DNA from: CAJXSD01 sp964633145
GTDB lineage: Bacteria; Pseudomonadota; Alphaproteobacteria; Rhodobacterales; Rhodobacteraceae
Assembly: GCA_964633145.1 (NCBI GenBank)
Contig: CAZWFE010000001.1
Span: 62,001 to 126,000, forward strand
Length of the DNA: 64,000 bases
Reading direction: 5' to 3'
Shown piece by piece: positions 17,701 to 26,478 of this stretch (positions are counted from its first letter, which is position 1; each line of letters begins with the position of its first letter). A program made the translations under genes and the position numbers. Under the pieces are notes generated by a model that was given only the letters and a program-made list of their open reading frames with translations, ran no database searches and was not told where the DNA came from.

Positions 17701-18110
17701 CCGGAATGGAGCTGCCGAAATCGGGGACTGTTTTCTTCTCGATCAAAGACAGCGACAAAGGCGATCAAATGACAGATGCCGCCAAGTTGCTGATTTCACA
17801 GGGATTTGAATTGGTCGCCACATCCGGAACAGCGGCATGGCTGGAACAACAAGGCATTGTTTGCACCAAAGTGAACAAAGTGTACGAAGGCCGCCCAAAT
17901 ATCGTGGATCGTTTGAAAAATGGTGACATTGATTTGGTGATCAACACGACCGAGGGCACGCAATCGATCAACGATAGCCGTGAAATCCGATCTGTCGCGC
18001 TGTTCGATAAAATCCCATATTTCACAACGGCCGCCGCAGCCCATGCCGCCACATTGGCGATTGAGGCACAGTCCGAGGACGCATTGACCGTCCACGCATT
18101 GCAGCACTAG
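14781..18110 (+). CDS. carB: Carbamoyl-phosphate synthase large subunit
   Basis: This 1109-residue enzyme makes carbamoyl phosphate for arginine and pyrimidines. It has two homologous ATP-grasp halves: the first starts with [21 protein letters not shown] (residues 10-30), the second with [23 protein letters not shown] (about 575). Each half has an ATP-binding region (for example [13 protein letters not shown] and [15 protein letters not shown]). The C-terminal MGS-like allosteric domain is at about 970-1100 ([21 protein letters not shown]). The length suits alphaproteobacteria. carA is not adjacent. A strong terminator follows. Confidence 0.97.
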   Translation: [1109 protein letters not shown]

Positions 18111-18132
18111 GCGCAGTTTTACGACAGACTAC

Positions 18133-18168
18133 AAAAAAGGCGGGGCAAAAACCCCGCCTTTTGTTTTT
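18133..18168. terminator. Bidirectional rho-independent terminator between carB and soxF
   Basis: A perfect 11-bp stem AAAAGGCGGGG / CCCCGCCTTTT with a 6-base loop is flanked by A-tracts on one side and TTGTTTTTT on the other. It sits between the converging ends of carB and the flavoprotein gene and can serve both. Confidence 0.88.
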
Positions 18169-18179
18169 TGTGATATGGC

Positions 18180-19439
18180 TTAGCCAAACATGTCGGATGT
18201 GATGCCTGCGTACCAACCGACGGATTCTTCGTAGGTTGCTTTGCGCAGGTCGGCATCTTCGCCTGTTTGGGAAACGAACCCATCCACCTTGGCGATTTTT
18301 TCGTCCGTTGCCTGATAGCTTGCGCCGACTTTGATCCCGTCGTTGGTGTCGATCAACGACCAACATGTGTTCGAGAATTTGGCAGGGAACACTTTGGACC
18401 CTGTCAATGCGCCGCGCACTGCCATTGCGGCAACCTTGGCTTGGCTGTTGGCGGAAAACCCTGATTTTGGCATGTCACCTTGGTTTGTTGCATCGCCCAA
18501 GACGTGGATATTTTCGTCCAAACGCGATTGCATGGTGTGGCCTGATACAGGCGCCCAGTTGCCTTCGGTTATGCCGGCCATTTCGCAGATGCGGCCTGCC
18601 TTCATCGCGGGGATGACGTTACAGACGTCAACCTTTTCCACAGAACCGTCGATGGAAACGGTCATTGCGCCTGCATCAACACTGACGTTATTGCCGCCGA
18701 AATCTGGGCCGATCCGTTCGATCATACCGCCATAGTGTTTTTGCCAGCCTTCTTCGAACAGACCCTGTTTCGAAAACTTCTCTTTGGGGTCAACGATCAG
18801 AATTTTGGCGGTTGGGTTTTCGTTTTTCAGTTTGTGCGCCACCATGGACACCCGTTCATATGGGCCAGGGGGGCAGCGGTATGGGTTGGGTGGGGCAACC
18901 ATTGCGAACACGCCACCCTGTGGCATGGATTCGATCTGCGCTTTCAGCAGTTCGCTTTGTGATCCAGCCTTGTATGCGTGGGGCATTGCGTTTTGTGTTG
19001 CGGTTGACCAACCAGGCACTGACCCGTCGATAAAGTCGATACCGGGCGACAGGATCAGCCGATCATAGGGCAACACCGTGCCACCGGCCAAAGTCACCGA
19101 TTTCGCGTCGCGATCAATGCCAACGGCCCAATCATGCACCACGTTGATGCCATATTGGGACGCTAATGTGCCATAGCTGTGCGCAATGCTGGATAGGTCG
19201 CGGAACCCGCCAATATACAGGTTTGAGAAAAAGCATGTGTAGTACGAACGCGATGGTTCGACCAAGGTCACATCAATTTCGCCCTTGCTGTCCTTGGCGA
19301 TGTAACGTGCGGCTGTTGCACCGCCTGCACCACCACCGATTACCACGACCTTGGGTCGTCCGTGGCCCGCAGCGTTTACATAGGGCGCTGCCAGCGTTGC
19401 CGCCGTTGCCCCCAAAAATAACCGTCTGTTTAATTTCAT
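18180..19439 (-). CDS. soxF: Flavocytochrome c sulfide dehydrogenase, flavoprotein subunit
   Basis: This 419-residue FAD protein oxidises sulfide (or related sulfur compounds) in the periplasm and passes electrons to a c-type cytochrome. It begins with a Tat-type signal (NRRLFLGATAATLAAPYVNA). The FAD Rossmann motif VVVIGGGAGGATAARYI is at about 31-47. Cys189 in RCPPGPYER and Cys359 in SNTCWS match the redox-active cysteine pair of FCSD. A GDATNQGDMPKSGFSANSQA motif near 315-334 contacts FAD. It is the last gene after two diheme cytochromes on the same strand, as expected of soxEF. No core soxXYZABCD genes are in the window. Confidence 0.88.
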   Translation of the reverse strand: MKLNRRLFLGATAATLAAPYVNAAGHGRPKVVVIGGGAGGATAARYIAKDSKGEIDVTLVEPSRSYYTCFFSNLYIGGFRDLSSIAHSYGTLASQYGINVVHDWAVGIDRDAKSVTLAGGTVLPYDRLILSPGIDFIDGSVPGWSTATQNAMPHAYKAGSQSELLKAQIESMPQGGVFAMVAPPNPYRCPPGPYERVSMVAHKLKNENPTAKILIVDPKEKFSKQGLFEEGWQKHYGGMIERIGPDFGGNNVSVDAGAMTVSIDGSVEKVDVCNVIPAMKAGRICEMAGITEGNWAPVSGHTMQSRLDENIHVLGDATNQGDMPKSGFSANSQAKVAAMAVRGALTGSKVFPAKFSNTCWSLIDTNDGIKVGASYQATDEKIAKVDGFVSQTGEDADLRKATYEESVGWYAGITSDMFG

Positions 19440-19466
19440 TTTATCCTCCCGTTTTGGGGTGGCTGG

Positions 19467-20192
19467 TTAATCCAGCGCACCAAAATATGCGGCCAGCGCC
19501 GCAATCTCTTCGTTATTCAGCGCCTGCGCCACCATTTGCATGGGGGCATTGTCGCGGGCCCGTAATTTGTATTCTAGCAATGCAATCATAAAATCGGTGT
19601 CATCCCAACCGTGAATGGCGGGTAAACCTGTGTCCTGCGGTTCGGTGCTGTGGCAGGCCATACATTCGCCTGCCAAATATTCGCCATAGGCCACATCACC
19701 CACAATCGCGGCCATTTCTGCCGGCACGGTGACACTGCCGCGTTCTGGCGCGGGCGGCAGGCTGGCAGTACGGATATAGGTTAGGATATCAAACATATCC
19801 TGCGGGTTGGCAAACCCGTCAAATTGCATGGTGGTGCCCGCCAGATACCCAGCGGGGTCCATCAAGTATTTATGCAGATTTTGCTGATCCCAAAGGGTGC
19901 CCGCATCTGCCCCCGCACGCAAAGCGGCAGAGTAGGGATAGTCGGGCAGACTGCCCATGGTCCGTCCCACGACACCATGCAAATTTGGCCCAGATTTCGA
20001 CTGTGTGCTGGGTGTGATATCATGGCATTGCGCACAGTTTTGTTCAAACAACGCCACCCCGCGCCCCGCATCACCACCGCATTCAGCGGCAATTTGCGTC
20101 GGGTCATTCGTGGTCAGATCCGCAGTTTGTGATTGCGCTGCACCCGCAGCCAAAATCAGGGCATATAGCCCTGTTGAATAAAATAGCTTCAT
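19467..20192 (-). CDS. soxE: Diheme c-type cytochrome, FCSD/SoxE-like (copy B)
   Basis: This 241-residue periplasmic cytochrome has a signal peptide (about 1-22, cut after SQS or TA), a class I cytochrome domain with heme motif CAQCH (53-57) and Met in GTTMQF (122), and a second c553-like domain with CMACH (177-181) and APMQM. It is presumably the electron acceptor of the flavoprotein encoded 27 bases downstream. It is about 40% identical by eye to the upstream copy. The ATG at 20192 has GGAG 9 bases upstream; the frame is open further upstream without family similarity. Confidence 0.82.
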   Translation of the reverse strand: MKLFYSTGLYALILAAGAAQSQTADLTTNDPTQIAAECGGDAGRGVALFEQNCAQCHDITPSTQSKSGPNLHGVVGRTMGSLPDYPYSAALRAGADAGTLWDQQNLHKYLMDPAGYLAGTTMQFDGFANPQDMFDILTYIRTASLPPAPERGSVTVPAEMAAIVGDVAYGEYLAGECMACHSTEPQDTGLPAIHGWDDTDFMIALLEYKLRARDNAPMQMVAQALNNEEIAALAAYFGALD

Positions 20193-20336
20193 TTTCAAAT
20201 ACTCCATCAAATAATCGGTGGAATATCCGAACAGCTGCGTTTCGGGCCTGTGAAATATAAACCCATACAGTGTCGAACCGTCCCTGAAAATACAGGAAAC
20301 ACCACCAGATGGGCATGAAATTACCAAAAAATCCCC

Positions 20337-20376
20337 CCAAAAACAAGCATATCCCCCGCCTGTGGTGCGGGGGGAT
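20337..20376 (-). terminator. Terminator between the two diheme cytochrome genes
   Basis: A GC-rich hairpin (ATCCCCCGC / GCGGGGGGAT, one bulge, 7-base loop) is followed on the minus strand by ATGCTTGTTTTT. It begins about 23 bases after the stop of cytochrome copy A, so copy A and the copy B-flavoprotein pair may be transcribed at different levels. Confidence 0.7.
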
Positions 20377-20398
20377 GTCATGTTATGGGCGGCAACGA

Positions 20399-21103
20399 TC
20401 ATTCAAGATCCTTGAAATATGCAGCCAGCGCCGCAATTTCTTCGTCTGACAGGCGACCAGCCATCATTTGCATGACGGGATGTGGGCGCACTTTCACCTT
20501 ATAGGCGTGCATCGCTACAACGAAATCTTCGGTCGGCCAGCCGGTTATGGCGGGGATACCCTGGTTTGATCCATCGCTTTGGTGACAGGTCAAACATTCA
20601 GAGCTGAGATATTTGCCATACTCCGGATCACCAACGATTGCCAGAATTTCGGGGGCCAGTGTGACCTCAGGCGGTACGCCTGTTGGCTCTGCCTCGGGGA
20701 TGTTTGCGGGGTTATCGGAAAACACACGCAAATACGCGATCAGGTCGGCGCGATCTTGGGCGTCTTTCAGACCAGCGAAATTCATCGTTGTGCGGCTGAC
20801 CAATGATTTCGGATTGGCCAGATAGGCATCCAGATGTTCCAGATCCCAAACCAGACCGTCATTGCCAGCCCGTGTCAGGCCTTCGGAATATCTGGTATAG
20901 CCGTCGGCTGTGCCCGCCTTGCGTCCAAATACGCCATTTAGGATTGGACCAACCCGATGCTTGGCATTTGTTCCAACTTGATGGCACGATGCGCATTTTC
21001 GAAAGATATCTTTGCCGCGGGTTTCATCCCCGATCGCATCCGCATGTGCCGCTGCAGGTAAAGCCATTGCAAAAATGGCTGTCGCAAATATTTTGTATTT
21101 CAC
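20399..21103 (-). CDS. Diheme c-type cytochrome, FCSD/SoxE-like (copy A)
   Basis: This 234-residue exported protein has a signal peptide (about 1-22, ALPAAAHADA), heme motif CASCH (37-41) followed by GPILNGVFGRKAG and Met in TTMNFAG, and a second domain with CLTCH (170-174) and HPVMQMM. It is a paralogue of the downstream diheme cytochrome, with the same domain order and the same C-terminal SDEEIAALAAYF segment. A duplicated electron-accepting subunit upstream of one flavoprotein is unusual. It might serve a different donor or growth condition. Confidence 0.8.
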   Translation of the reverse strand: MKYKIFATAIFAMALPAAAHADAIGDETRGKDIFRKCASCHQVGTNAKHRVGPILNGVFGRKAGTADGYTRYSEGLTRAGNDGLVWDLEHLDAYLANPKSLVSRTTMNFAGLKDAQDRADLIAYLRVFSDNPANIPEAEPTGVPPEVTLAPEILAIVGDPEYGKYLSSECLTCHQSDGSNQGIPAITGWPTEDFVVAMHAYKVKVRPHPVMQMMAGRLSDEEIAALAAYFKDLE

Positions 21104-21342
21104 TGTGTACTCCCGTTGGAATCAGGTTAGCGCAAGAAAGCCATTTCAATCAATTACTAATTTTAATATGTGAATATATGCTATCAGTTATGTTGATATG
21201 ATGCGGATATAGTTGCCTAAGTATCGGAATAAAATACAATAAAACTGCGTGATTTGGGGTTTGTTACGGGTTCAGGCCCGTCCCAACCTATGTGCCCCGT
21301 TGGCGCTGTGAAATTGAAAATGCCGAATCTTGGCCGATCACA
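21104..21342. other. AT-rich intergenic region upstream of the cytochrome genes
   Basis: The interval holds the promoter of the cytochrome-flavoprotein genes. The part near 21150-21240 is strongly AT-rich for this genome (runs such as TTTTAATATGTGAATATATG). I looked for a SoxR/BigR-like inverted repeat and found only half-site-like ATATT/AATAT pieces, none convincing. No gene is seen. Confidence 0.3.
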
Positions 21343-22860
21343 TTAATCAAATCGCTGACCTAACATGCGGGCGATTGGTGTGAAATCATCCGTAAAAATA
21401 CGCGATGTGGCCCGTTGCGCTAGCATGGTGACAAAGTCATCTGACATCGCTGCATATTGCAGGGGCATTGGGGATCGCACGGTGATCTGATCAATGGGTG
21501 ATTTTTCCGTGCCCGCGACCAGAATGAAAACCATACGTTCGGCTGGTCCGGGTTGGCGTGCCTCGACCCAAATTTCCACTGTGGGAAAAACGCTTTGCAA
21601 TGTGCGAACCATTGACCCCAAAACCGCCAAGCGATCTGTATAGTCGATAACATTCATATAGTACCGGCCATCGGCGGTCAGACGGCTGCGCACCGTTTCA
21701 AAAAATTCGCGCGTGATCAGGTGTTCGGGCACCGCAATATCGGTAAAAGCATCGCCGATAATTATGTCAAAGGTGTCGGTTGTCTGGTTCAAATGGCTGC
21801 GTGCATCTTGGTGAATGATATCCGCGCCGGTGGGATCATACCAGAAATTCTGCGCGGCGATCTGGGTCACAACGGGGTCAATTTCGGAAACGCTTAGCCG
21901 GGCTTGGGGGAAATTACCCTGCCATTTGCGGGGAATGCTATAGGTGCCGCCCCCAATGAAATACGCGCTGAACGCATCGCTTGGCCGCATGATACGCGCC
22001 AGCGCCTCTAGGACGGCGGCGTGGTCGGTGTACATGATGTCAGGTTCCGACTGCGCACTGGCCCCATGTACCAAATGATCCAACACCATTGCACGCACTG
22101 GGCGGTCCGGATCGTCAGACAGGTCAATCGTGCGGATACAGAAATAATCGGTTTCACGATCGCAAATCGGCTGTATTGACTGCGCCGCACCTGCAATCCC
22201 AATCGCACCAGCACCCACCAGTATCAACAGCCAAAACAGCGATCTGACCGTACCTGACATGACCCAAAACCCAACGGCCAGCGCCACATAGGCACAGGTC
22301 ACAACCAAAAGAGTGATCGATGTGCCCAGCCATGAAATGAACAAAAATCCACTGCCCAAGGTCCCAAATATGGCCCCAATCGCCCCTGCGGCAAACATTG
22401 TGCCCAGGCGGGATGCTGATTTGGCCGGGTCCAGATCAATCGCGATTTGCGTCAAAACAGGGGCGGGAATGCCCGCACAAAACGATGGGACGAAAAATGC
22501 CAATGTGGTTAGGACCAAAATGGCAGGCACTTGTGTTTCAAACATTGGCAAGGCGATTGCCGCGCTTTGACGAACGATAAAGACAATCGCAGCTGTTGAT
22601 ACGGCTGCGGCCATGGTCCAGCCTGCGGTTATACGCAGGGCGCGGTCGCGTGGTTTGTGTGCCACCCAACCGCCAACCCAATGACCGGCTGAAAACCCCG
22701 CCAAAACAACCGCAATAATGGCTGTCCAAGTGTACAGTGACATCCCGACATAGGGCGCCAATACGCGGCCTGCAACAATTTCAACAATCATGCTGTTGGC
22801 GGACACCAGAACCTGTGCCGCAAACAGGCAAAACACCAAAAACCGCGTGTGCTGTATCAT
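21343..22860 (-). CDS. Membrane-bound spermidine-synthase-like protein
   Basis: This 505-residue fusion has an N-terminal membrane part of about eight helices (1-250, MFS-like, with GAGFSAGHWVGGW-type and GIPAPVLTQIAIDLDP loops) and a C-terminal polyamine-synthase-like Rossmann domain (about 270-480; YFIGGGTYSIPRKWQ, SVSEIDPVVTQIA, IIIGDAFTDIAVPEHLITREF). The family is annotated as fused MFS/spermidine synthase. Canonical spermidine synthase substrate residues are only partly kept, so real polyamine synthesis is not assured. The ATG at 22860 has AGGATG 7 bases upstream. Confidence 0.75.
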   Translation of the reverse strand: MIQHTRFLVFCLFAAQVLVSANSMIVEIVAGRVLAPYVGMSLYTWTAIIAVVLAGFSAGHWVGGWVAHKPRDRALRITAGWTMAAAVSTAAIVFIVRQSAAIALPMFETQVPAILVLTTLAFFVPSFCAGIPAPVLTQIAIDLDPAKSASRLGTMFAAGAIGAIFGTLGSGFLFISWLGTSITLLVVTCAYVALAVGFWVMSGTVRSLFWLLILVGAGAIGIAGAAQSIQPICDRETDYFCIRTIDLSDDPDRPVRAMVLDHLVHGASAQSEPDIMYTDHAAVLEALARIMRPSDAFSAYFIGGGTYSIPRKWQGNFPQARLSVSEIDPVVTQIAAQNFWYDPTGADIIHQDARSHLNQTTDTFDIIIGDAFTDIAVPEHLITREFFETVRSRLTADGRYYMNVIDYTDRLAVLGSMVRTLQSVFPTVEIWVEARQPGPAERMVFILVAGTEKSPIDQITVRSPMPLQYAAMSDDFVTMLAQRATSRIFTDDFTPIARMLGQRFD

Positions 22861-22931
22861 TGTTGCATCCTGTTTATTCCCTATCTTGCTGTTCGGATTA
22901 GATGGAACATCTGTACGAAATAGCAAGCGTA

Positions 22932-23681
22932 TTATTCTGTGCCCGACGGTACAATAAACCCGAATTGATCAAAAACGTCACGCGCGGCAGCAGAAATCAA
23001 AAAATCATAGAAAGATTGCGCGGCTGCGTTTTGCGTCAGAACCACAGCGGGATATGCGATCGGTTCATGGCTGTGCAGGGGCAGTTCCGCCAATACGGCC
23101 ACTTTGGATTCGGACAGCGCGTCTGTTTTATAGATTATTCCATAATCTACGGCGCCAAGTGCGACCAACCCCAATGCTGCGCGCACATTATCTGATTGGA
23201 TTATATTTGGTGATACCAGATCCCAAACATCCAAATGTGTCAGAGCAGCCTTGGCATAAATACCTGCGGGGACCGCATCAACCATAGCCAGCGCAATGCG
23301 TTTCGACCCGATGGCGGTGGCCCAATCGGTCCATGCGGTCAACGGATCATCGGACACATTCGCCGGCTGGACCAAAACCAATTGATTGGATGCCAAAACC
23401 GTTGCGGGTTGGTTTACGGCGATGCCATGGGTTTGCAGAAACGTGACCCAATCGGCATTGGCAGACACAAAAATATCCGCAGGCGCGCCCATTTGAATTT
23501 GACGCGCCAATGTGGATGATCCGGCATAGGATACGACAATATCATCTGGGGCGGGATAGCGGTTGATCACCTCGTCCAAGACATTGCGCAAACTTGCGGC
23601 CGCAAAAACAGTAATCTGTTCCGCATGCAACGGCGCCCCGATACTCAGGGCTATGATTAATATCAGTCGGGTAAGGGTCAT
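22932..23681 (-). CDS. modA: Molybdate ABC transporter substrate-binding protein, orphan
   Basis: This 249-residue periplasmic binding protein has a signal peptide (about 1-20, ending GAPLHAEQ) and ModA motifs: ITVFAAASLRNVLDEV, YAGSSTLARQIQMGAPADIFVSAN, and the ligand-loop YGIIYKTDA. It would bind molybdate or tungstate. No permease (modB) or ATPase (modC) gene is adjacent; its neighbours are a spermidine-synthase-like gene and glpK. The permease may be elsewhere, or this copy may be a relic kept after rearrangement. The start is the ATG at 23681, where the signal peptide begins. Confidence 0.88.
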   Translation of the reverse strand: MTLTRLILIIALSIGAPLHAEQITVFAAASLRNVLDEVINRYPAPDDIVVSYAGSSTLARQIQMGAPADIFVSANADWVTFLQTHGIAVNQPATVLASNQLVLVQPANVSDDPLTAWTDWATAIGSKRIALAMVDAVPAGIYAKAALTHLDVWDLVSPNIIQSDNVRAALGLVALGAVDYGIIYKTDALSESKVAVLAELPLHSHEPIAYPAVVLTQNAAAQSFYDFLISAAARDVFDQFGFIVPSGTE

Positions 23682-23884
23682 CACATCGCCTTGCATGTTG
23701 TATTTCGAAATTGGGTCGGTGTTTGGACCGTTTTGTGGTTACATTGACGAAAGATGCAACAGGCTGCAACAGGGCACGCCGAATTCTGCCATACCCTCTG
23801 AAAAATGGGCGAATATGTGCGATTTTCACTTTTATTCTGCGGTTTCTGTTTGCATAGTGGATCAAACGAAAAAAGGTGAACATT

Positions 23885-25366
23885 ATGACAAAATTCGTAT
23901 TGGCCATTGATCAGGGCACAACGTCAACGCGGGCAATATTGTTTGACGCAAACATGTCCATTCACGCCGTGTCGCAACAGGAATTTACCCAACATTTTCC
24001 CCAATCGGGATGGGTCGAACATGATCCGATGGATCTGTGGCAAACCACATTGGACACCTGTCGCGATGTGATGGCCGGGGCTGGTGTTACGGCCGATGAT
24101 ATTGTGTCGATTGGCATTACAAACCAACGCGAAACAACATTGGTTTGGGATCGTGCCACGGGCAAACCCATTCACAATGCGATCGTTTGGCAGGATCGGC
24201 GCACATCGGACATGTGCCAAACGCTAAAGGCGGCGGGCCATGAACCAATGATCACCGAACAAACGGGCCTGTTATTGGATCCCTATTTCAGTGGGACCAA
24301 GGTGAAATATATTCTGGACACCGTTCCAGGTGCGCGTGATGCGGCGCGGGCAGGGCAGTTGGCCTTTGGCACAGTGGATACGTGGTTGATTTGGAACCTA
24401 ACGGATGGGGCGCGTCATGTGACAGATGCCACCAATGCGGCGCGCACACTGCTGTATGATATCCGTAACGGAGTGTGGAGCGATGATATCTGCGCCCTGC
24501 TGGACATCCCGCAATCCATGTTGCCAGACGTGCTGGACTGCGCCGCTGATTTCGGCGCAACCACCGTTTTGGGCGGAACCATCGCCATTAGCGGTGTTGC
24601 GGGCGATCAGCAGGCGGCCACCATTGGACAGGCCTGTTTTGATGCAGGTATGATGAAATCCACCTATGGCACGGGGTGCTTTGCCCTGTTGAACACGGGT
24701 GATCAGATGGTGGCCTCACAAAACCGTATGTTGACCACCATTGCCTATCAATTAAACGGCAAAACCACCTATGCGCTTGAGGGGTCCATATTCATCGCGG
24801 GTGCCGTGGTGCAATGGCTGCGCGATGGGATGAAAATCATCTCTAACGCGGGGGAAACGGCTGATTTGGCGGATCAGGCGGATGATGGTCAGAATGTGAT
24901 TATCGTGCCTGCCTTTACCGGATTGGGCGCGCCCTATTGGAATGCGGATTGCCGTGGTGCGGTCTATGGCTTGACCCGCAATTCGGGGCCGGCGGAATTT
25001 GCCCGCGCCGCATTGCAAAGCGTGGGGTATCAAACCCGCGATCTGTTGTCTGCGATGCAGGACGATTGGGGCGCATCGGGCAACACCACATTACGCGTCG
25101 ATGGCGGCATGACGGCGTCGGATTGGGCGATGCAATTTCTGTCGGATATCATCGACGCCCCCGTGGATCGCCCCCGCGTATTGGAAACCACGGCGATGGG
25201 GGCTGCGTGGCTGGCGGGCCAAGAAACGGGGTTTTATCCTGACCAAGCGGGCTTTGCCGCGAATTGGGTGTTGGACAAAACATTTACCCCCGCGATGGAC
25301 GGCGAAACACGCGATCGCAAATATAGCGATTGGAAACGCGCCGTTGCGGCCACGCTGATGTATTAA
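23885..25366 (+). CDS. glpK: Glycerol kinase
   Basis: This FGGY-family kinase of 493 residues phosphorylates glycerol to glycerol 3-phosphate. Signatures: VLAIDQGTTSTRAILFD at the N-terminus, WQDRRTSDMC (substrate loop), STYGTGCFALLNTG (about 260-273), and GLGAPYWNADCRGAVYGLTR (about 345-365). The ATG at 23885 has AGGTG 7 bases upstream. It is divergent from modA (203-base region), and its 3' end overlaps the next gene by 4 bases tail to tail. Neither glpD nor glpF is present here. Confidence 0.95.
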   Translation: MTKFVLAIDQGTTSTRAILFDANMSIHAVSQQEFTQHFPQSGWVEHDPMDLWQTTLDTCRDVMAGAGVTADDIVSIGITNQRETTLVWDRATGKPIHNAIVWQDRRTSDMCQTLKAAGHEPMITEQTGLLLDPYFSGTKVKYILDTVPGARDAARAGQLAFGTVDTWLIWNLTDGARHVTDATNAARTLLYDIRNGVWSDDICALLDIPQSMLPDVLDCAADFGATTVLGGTIAISGVAGDQQAATIGQACFDAGMMKSTYGTGCFALLNTGDQMVASQNRMLTTIAYQLNGKTTYALEGSIFIAGAVVQWLRDGMKIISNAGETADLADQADDGQNVIIVPAFTGLGAPYWNADCRGAVYGLTRNSGPAEFARAALQSVGYQTRDLLSAMQDDWGASGNTTLRVDGGMTASDWAMQFLSDIIDAPVDRPRVLETTAMGAAWLAGQETGFYPDQAGFAANWVLDKTFTPAMDGETRDRKYSDWKRAVAATLMY

Positions 25367-26478
25367 AGCGGCCCTGTTTCGTACAAACACACCTTGATCC
25401 CGCCATGTGAAATTGGCGGGGTGGTGGGTTTGAACGTCAATCCCGTGGCCTTGGCCAGACCGGCATCATTGGTGATGATCCCTACACGCCAACCGCGGAA
25501 ATTCTGGGTCAATGTTTGACCCATCGCACCATAAAGCGAAAACAACATCTTGCGATCCCCAATCCGTCCACCATAGGGCGGATTCAGGATGACAATGCCA
25601 TTTTTCGCAGAATTAGACACTGATTCAGGGGCGGCCGCATCGGAAATGGCAGCGCGCTGGAACGTGCAAATATCATCGACGCCTGCGCGTTTTGCATTGG
25701 CTTGGGACATGGCAATCGCGCCTTGGTCGCGGTCAGATCCGTAAAACCGCGGGTCTATATCGCGGGTCTGAACCGCTGATTTCATCGCATCCCACGCCTG
25801 CGCATCAAAGCTGGCCAGTTGTTCAAATCCAAAACTGCGGCTGCGTCCGGGGGCCAGCCCGCGCGCCCATTCTGCCGCCTCAATCACAAAGGTGCCGGAA
25901 CCACACATCGGGTCATAAACAGGCTGCGTTCCGTCATAGCCCATTTGACGCAAAAACACGGCGGCCAATGTTTCGCGCATGGGCGCTTTGTTCACCGCCT
26001 CTTTGTGGCCGCGTTTGTGCAGGGATTCACCGGATGTATCGATAGAAACAGACACTAAATCATCAAAAATGCGTGTTTTGATGACGATAGCAGCATCCTT
26101 GGAAATCGGGGCGCCAATGGTTTCACGAATGGCAGTTTCGATGCGTTGTTGTGCGGCGCCTGCGTGATAAATCTTGGATTTGCGACAGGTTGCTTCGACG
26201 CGGACGGGGGTATCGGGGCGCAGGATGCTGGCCCAATCAATTTTGCGGGCACGTTTGTCCAGTTGCGCCAAATGCATTGCGCGAAACGATCCGATGCGCG
26301 CCAAAACCCGCGTGACCCCGCGCAACACCAAATTCGCGCGCCAAACGTCTGGCCAATCGCCAGTAAATTCCACACCGCCATCCACAATACGGGCGGATGT
26401 GAAACCGGCCTCTAATGCCTCAGCCAGAACCAGCGGTTCGTGGCTGGGCGCGCAGACTAAAAATATATCAAAGCTCAT
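25363..26478 (-). CDS. THUMP-domain class I RNA methyltransferase (RlmL N-half-like)
   Basis: This 371-residue SAM methyltransferase has an N-terminal THUMP RNA-binding domain (about 50-160) and a Rossmann domain with PMCGSGTFVIEAAEWARG (about 190-207) and the N6-adenine/N2-guanine catalytic motif NPPYGGRIG (near 302). It resembles the m2G-forming half of E. coli RlmL (23S rRNA G2445), without the second methyltransferase half. The target base is inferred from the family. It overlaps the upstream decarboxylase gene by 4 bases. Confidence 0.85.
   Translation of the reverse strand: MSFDIFLVCAPSHEPLVLAEALEAGFTSARIVDGGVEFTGDWPDVWRANLVLRGVTRVLARIGSFRAMHLAQLDKRARKIDWASILRPDTPVRVEATCRKSKIYHAGAAQQRIETAIRETIGAPISKDAAIVIKTRIFDDLVSVSIDTSGESLHKRGHKEAVNKAPMRETLAAVFLRQMGYDGTQPVYDPMCGSGTFVIEAAEWARGLAPGRSRSFGFEQLASFDAQAWDAMKSAVQTRDIDPRFYGSDRDQGAIAMSQANAKRAGVDDICTFQRAAISDAAAPESVSNSAKNGIVILNPPYGGRIGDRKMLFSLYGAMGQTLTQNFRGWRVGIITNDAGLAKATGLTFKPTTPPISHGGIKVCLYETGPL

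Noticed and set aside
21140..21240. SoxR/BigR-type operator upstream of the sulfur cytochromes
   Set aside because: The stretch is AT-rich with ATAT pieces, but no symmetrical site of the expected spacing was found.
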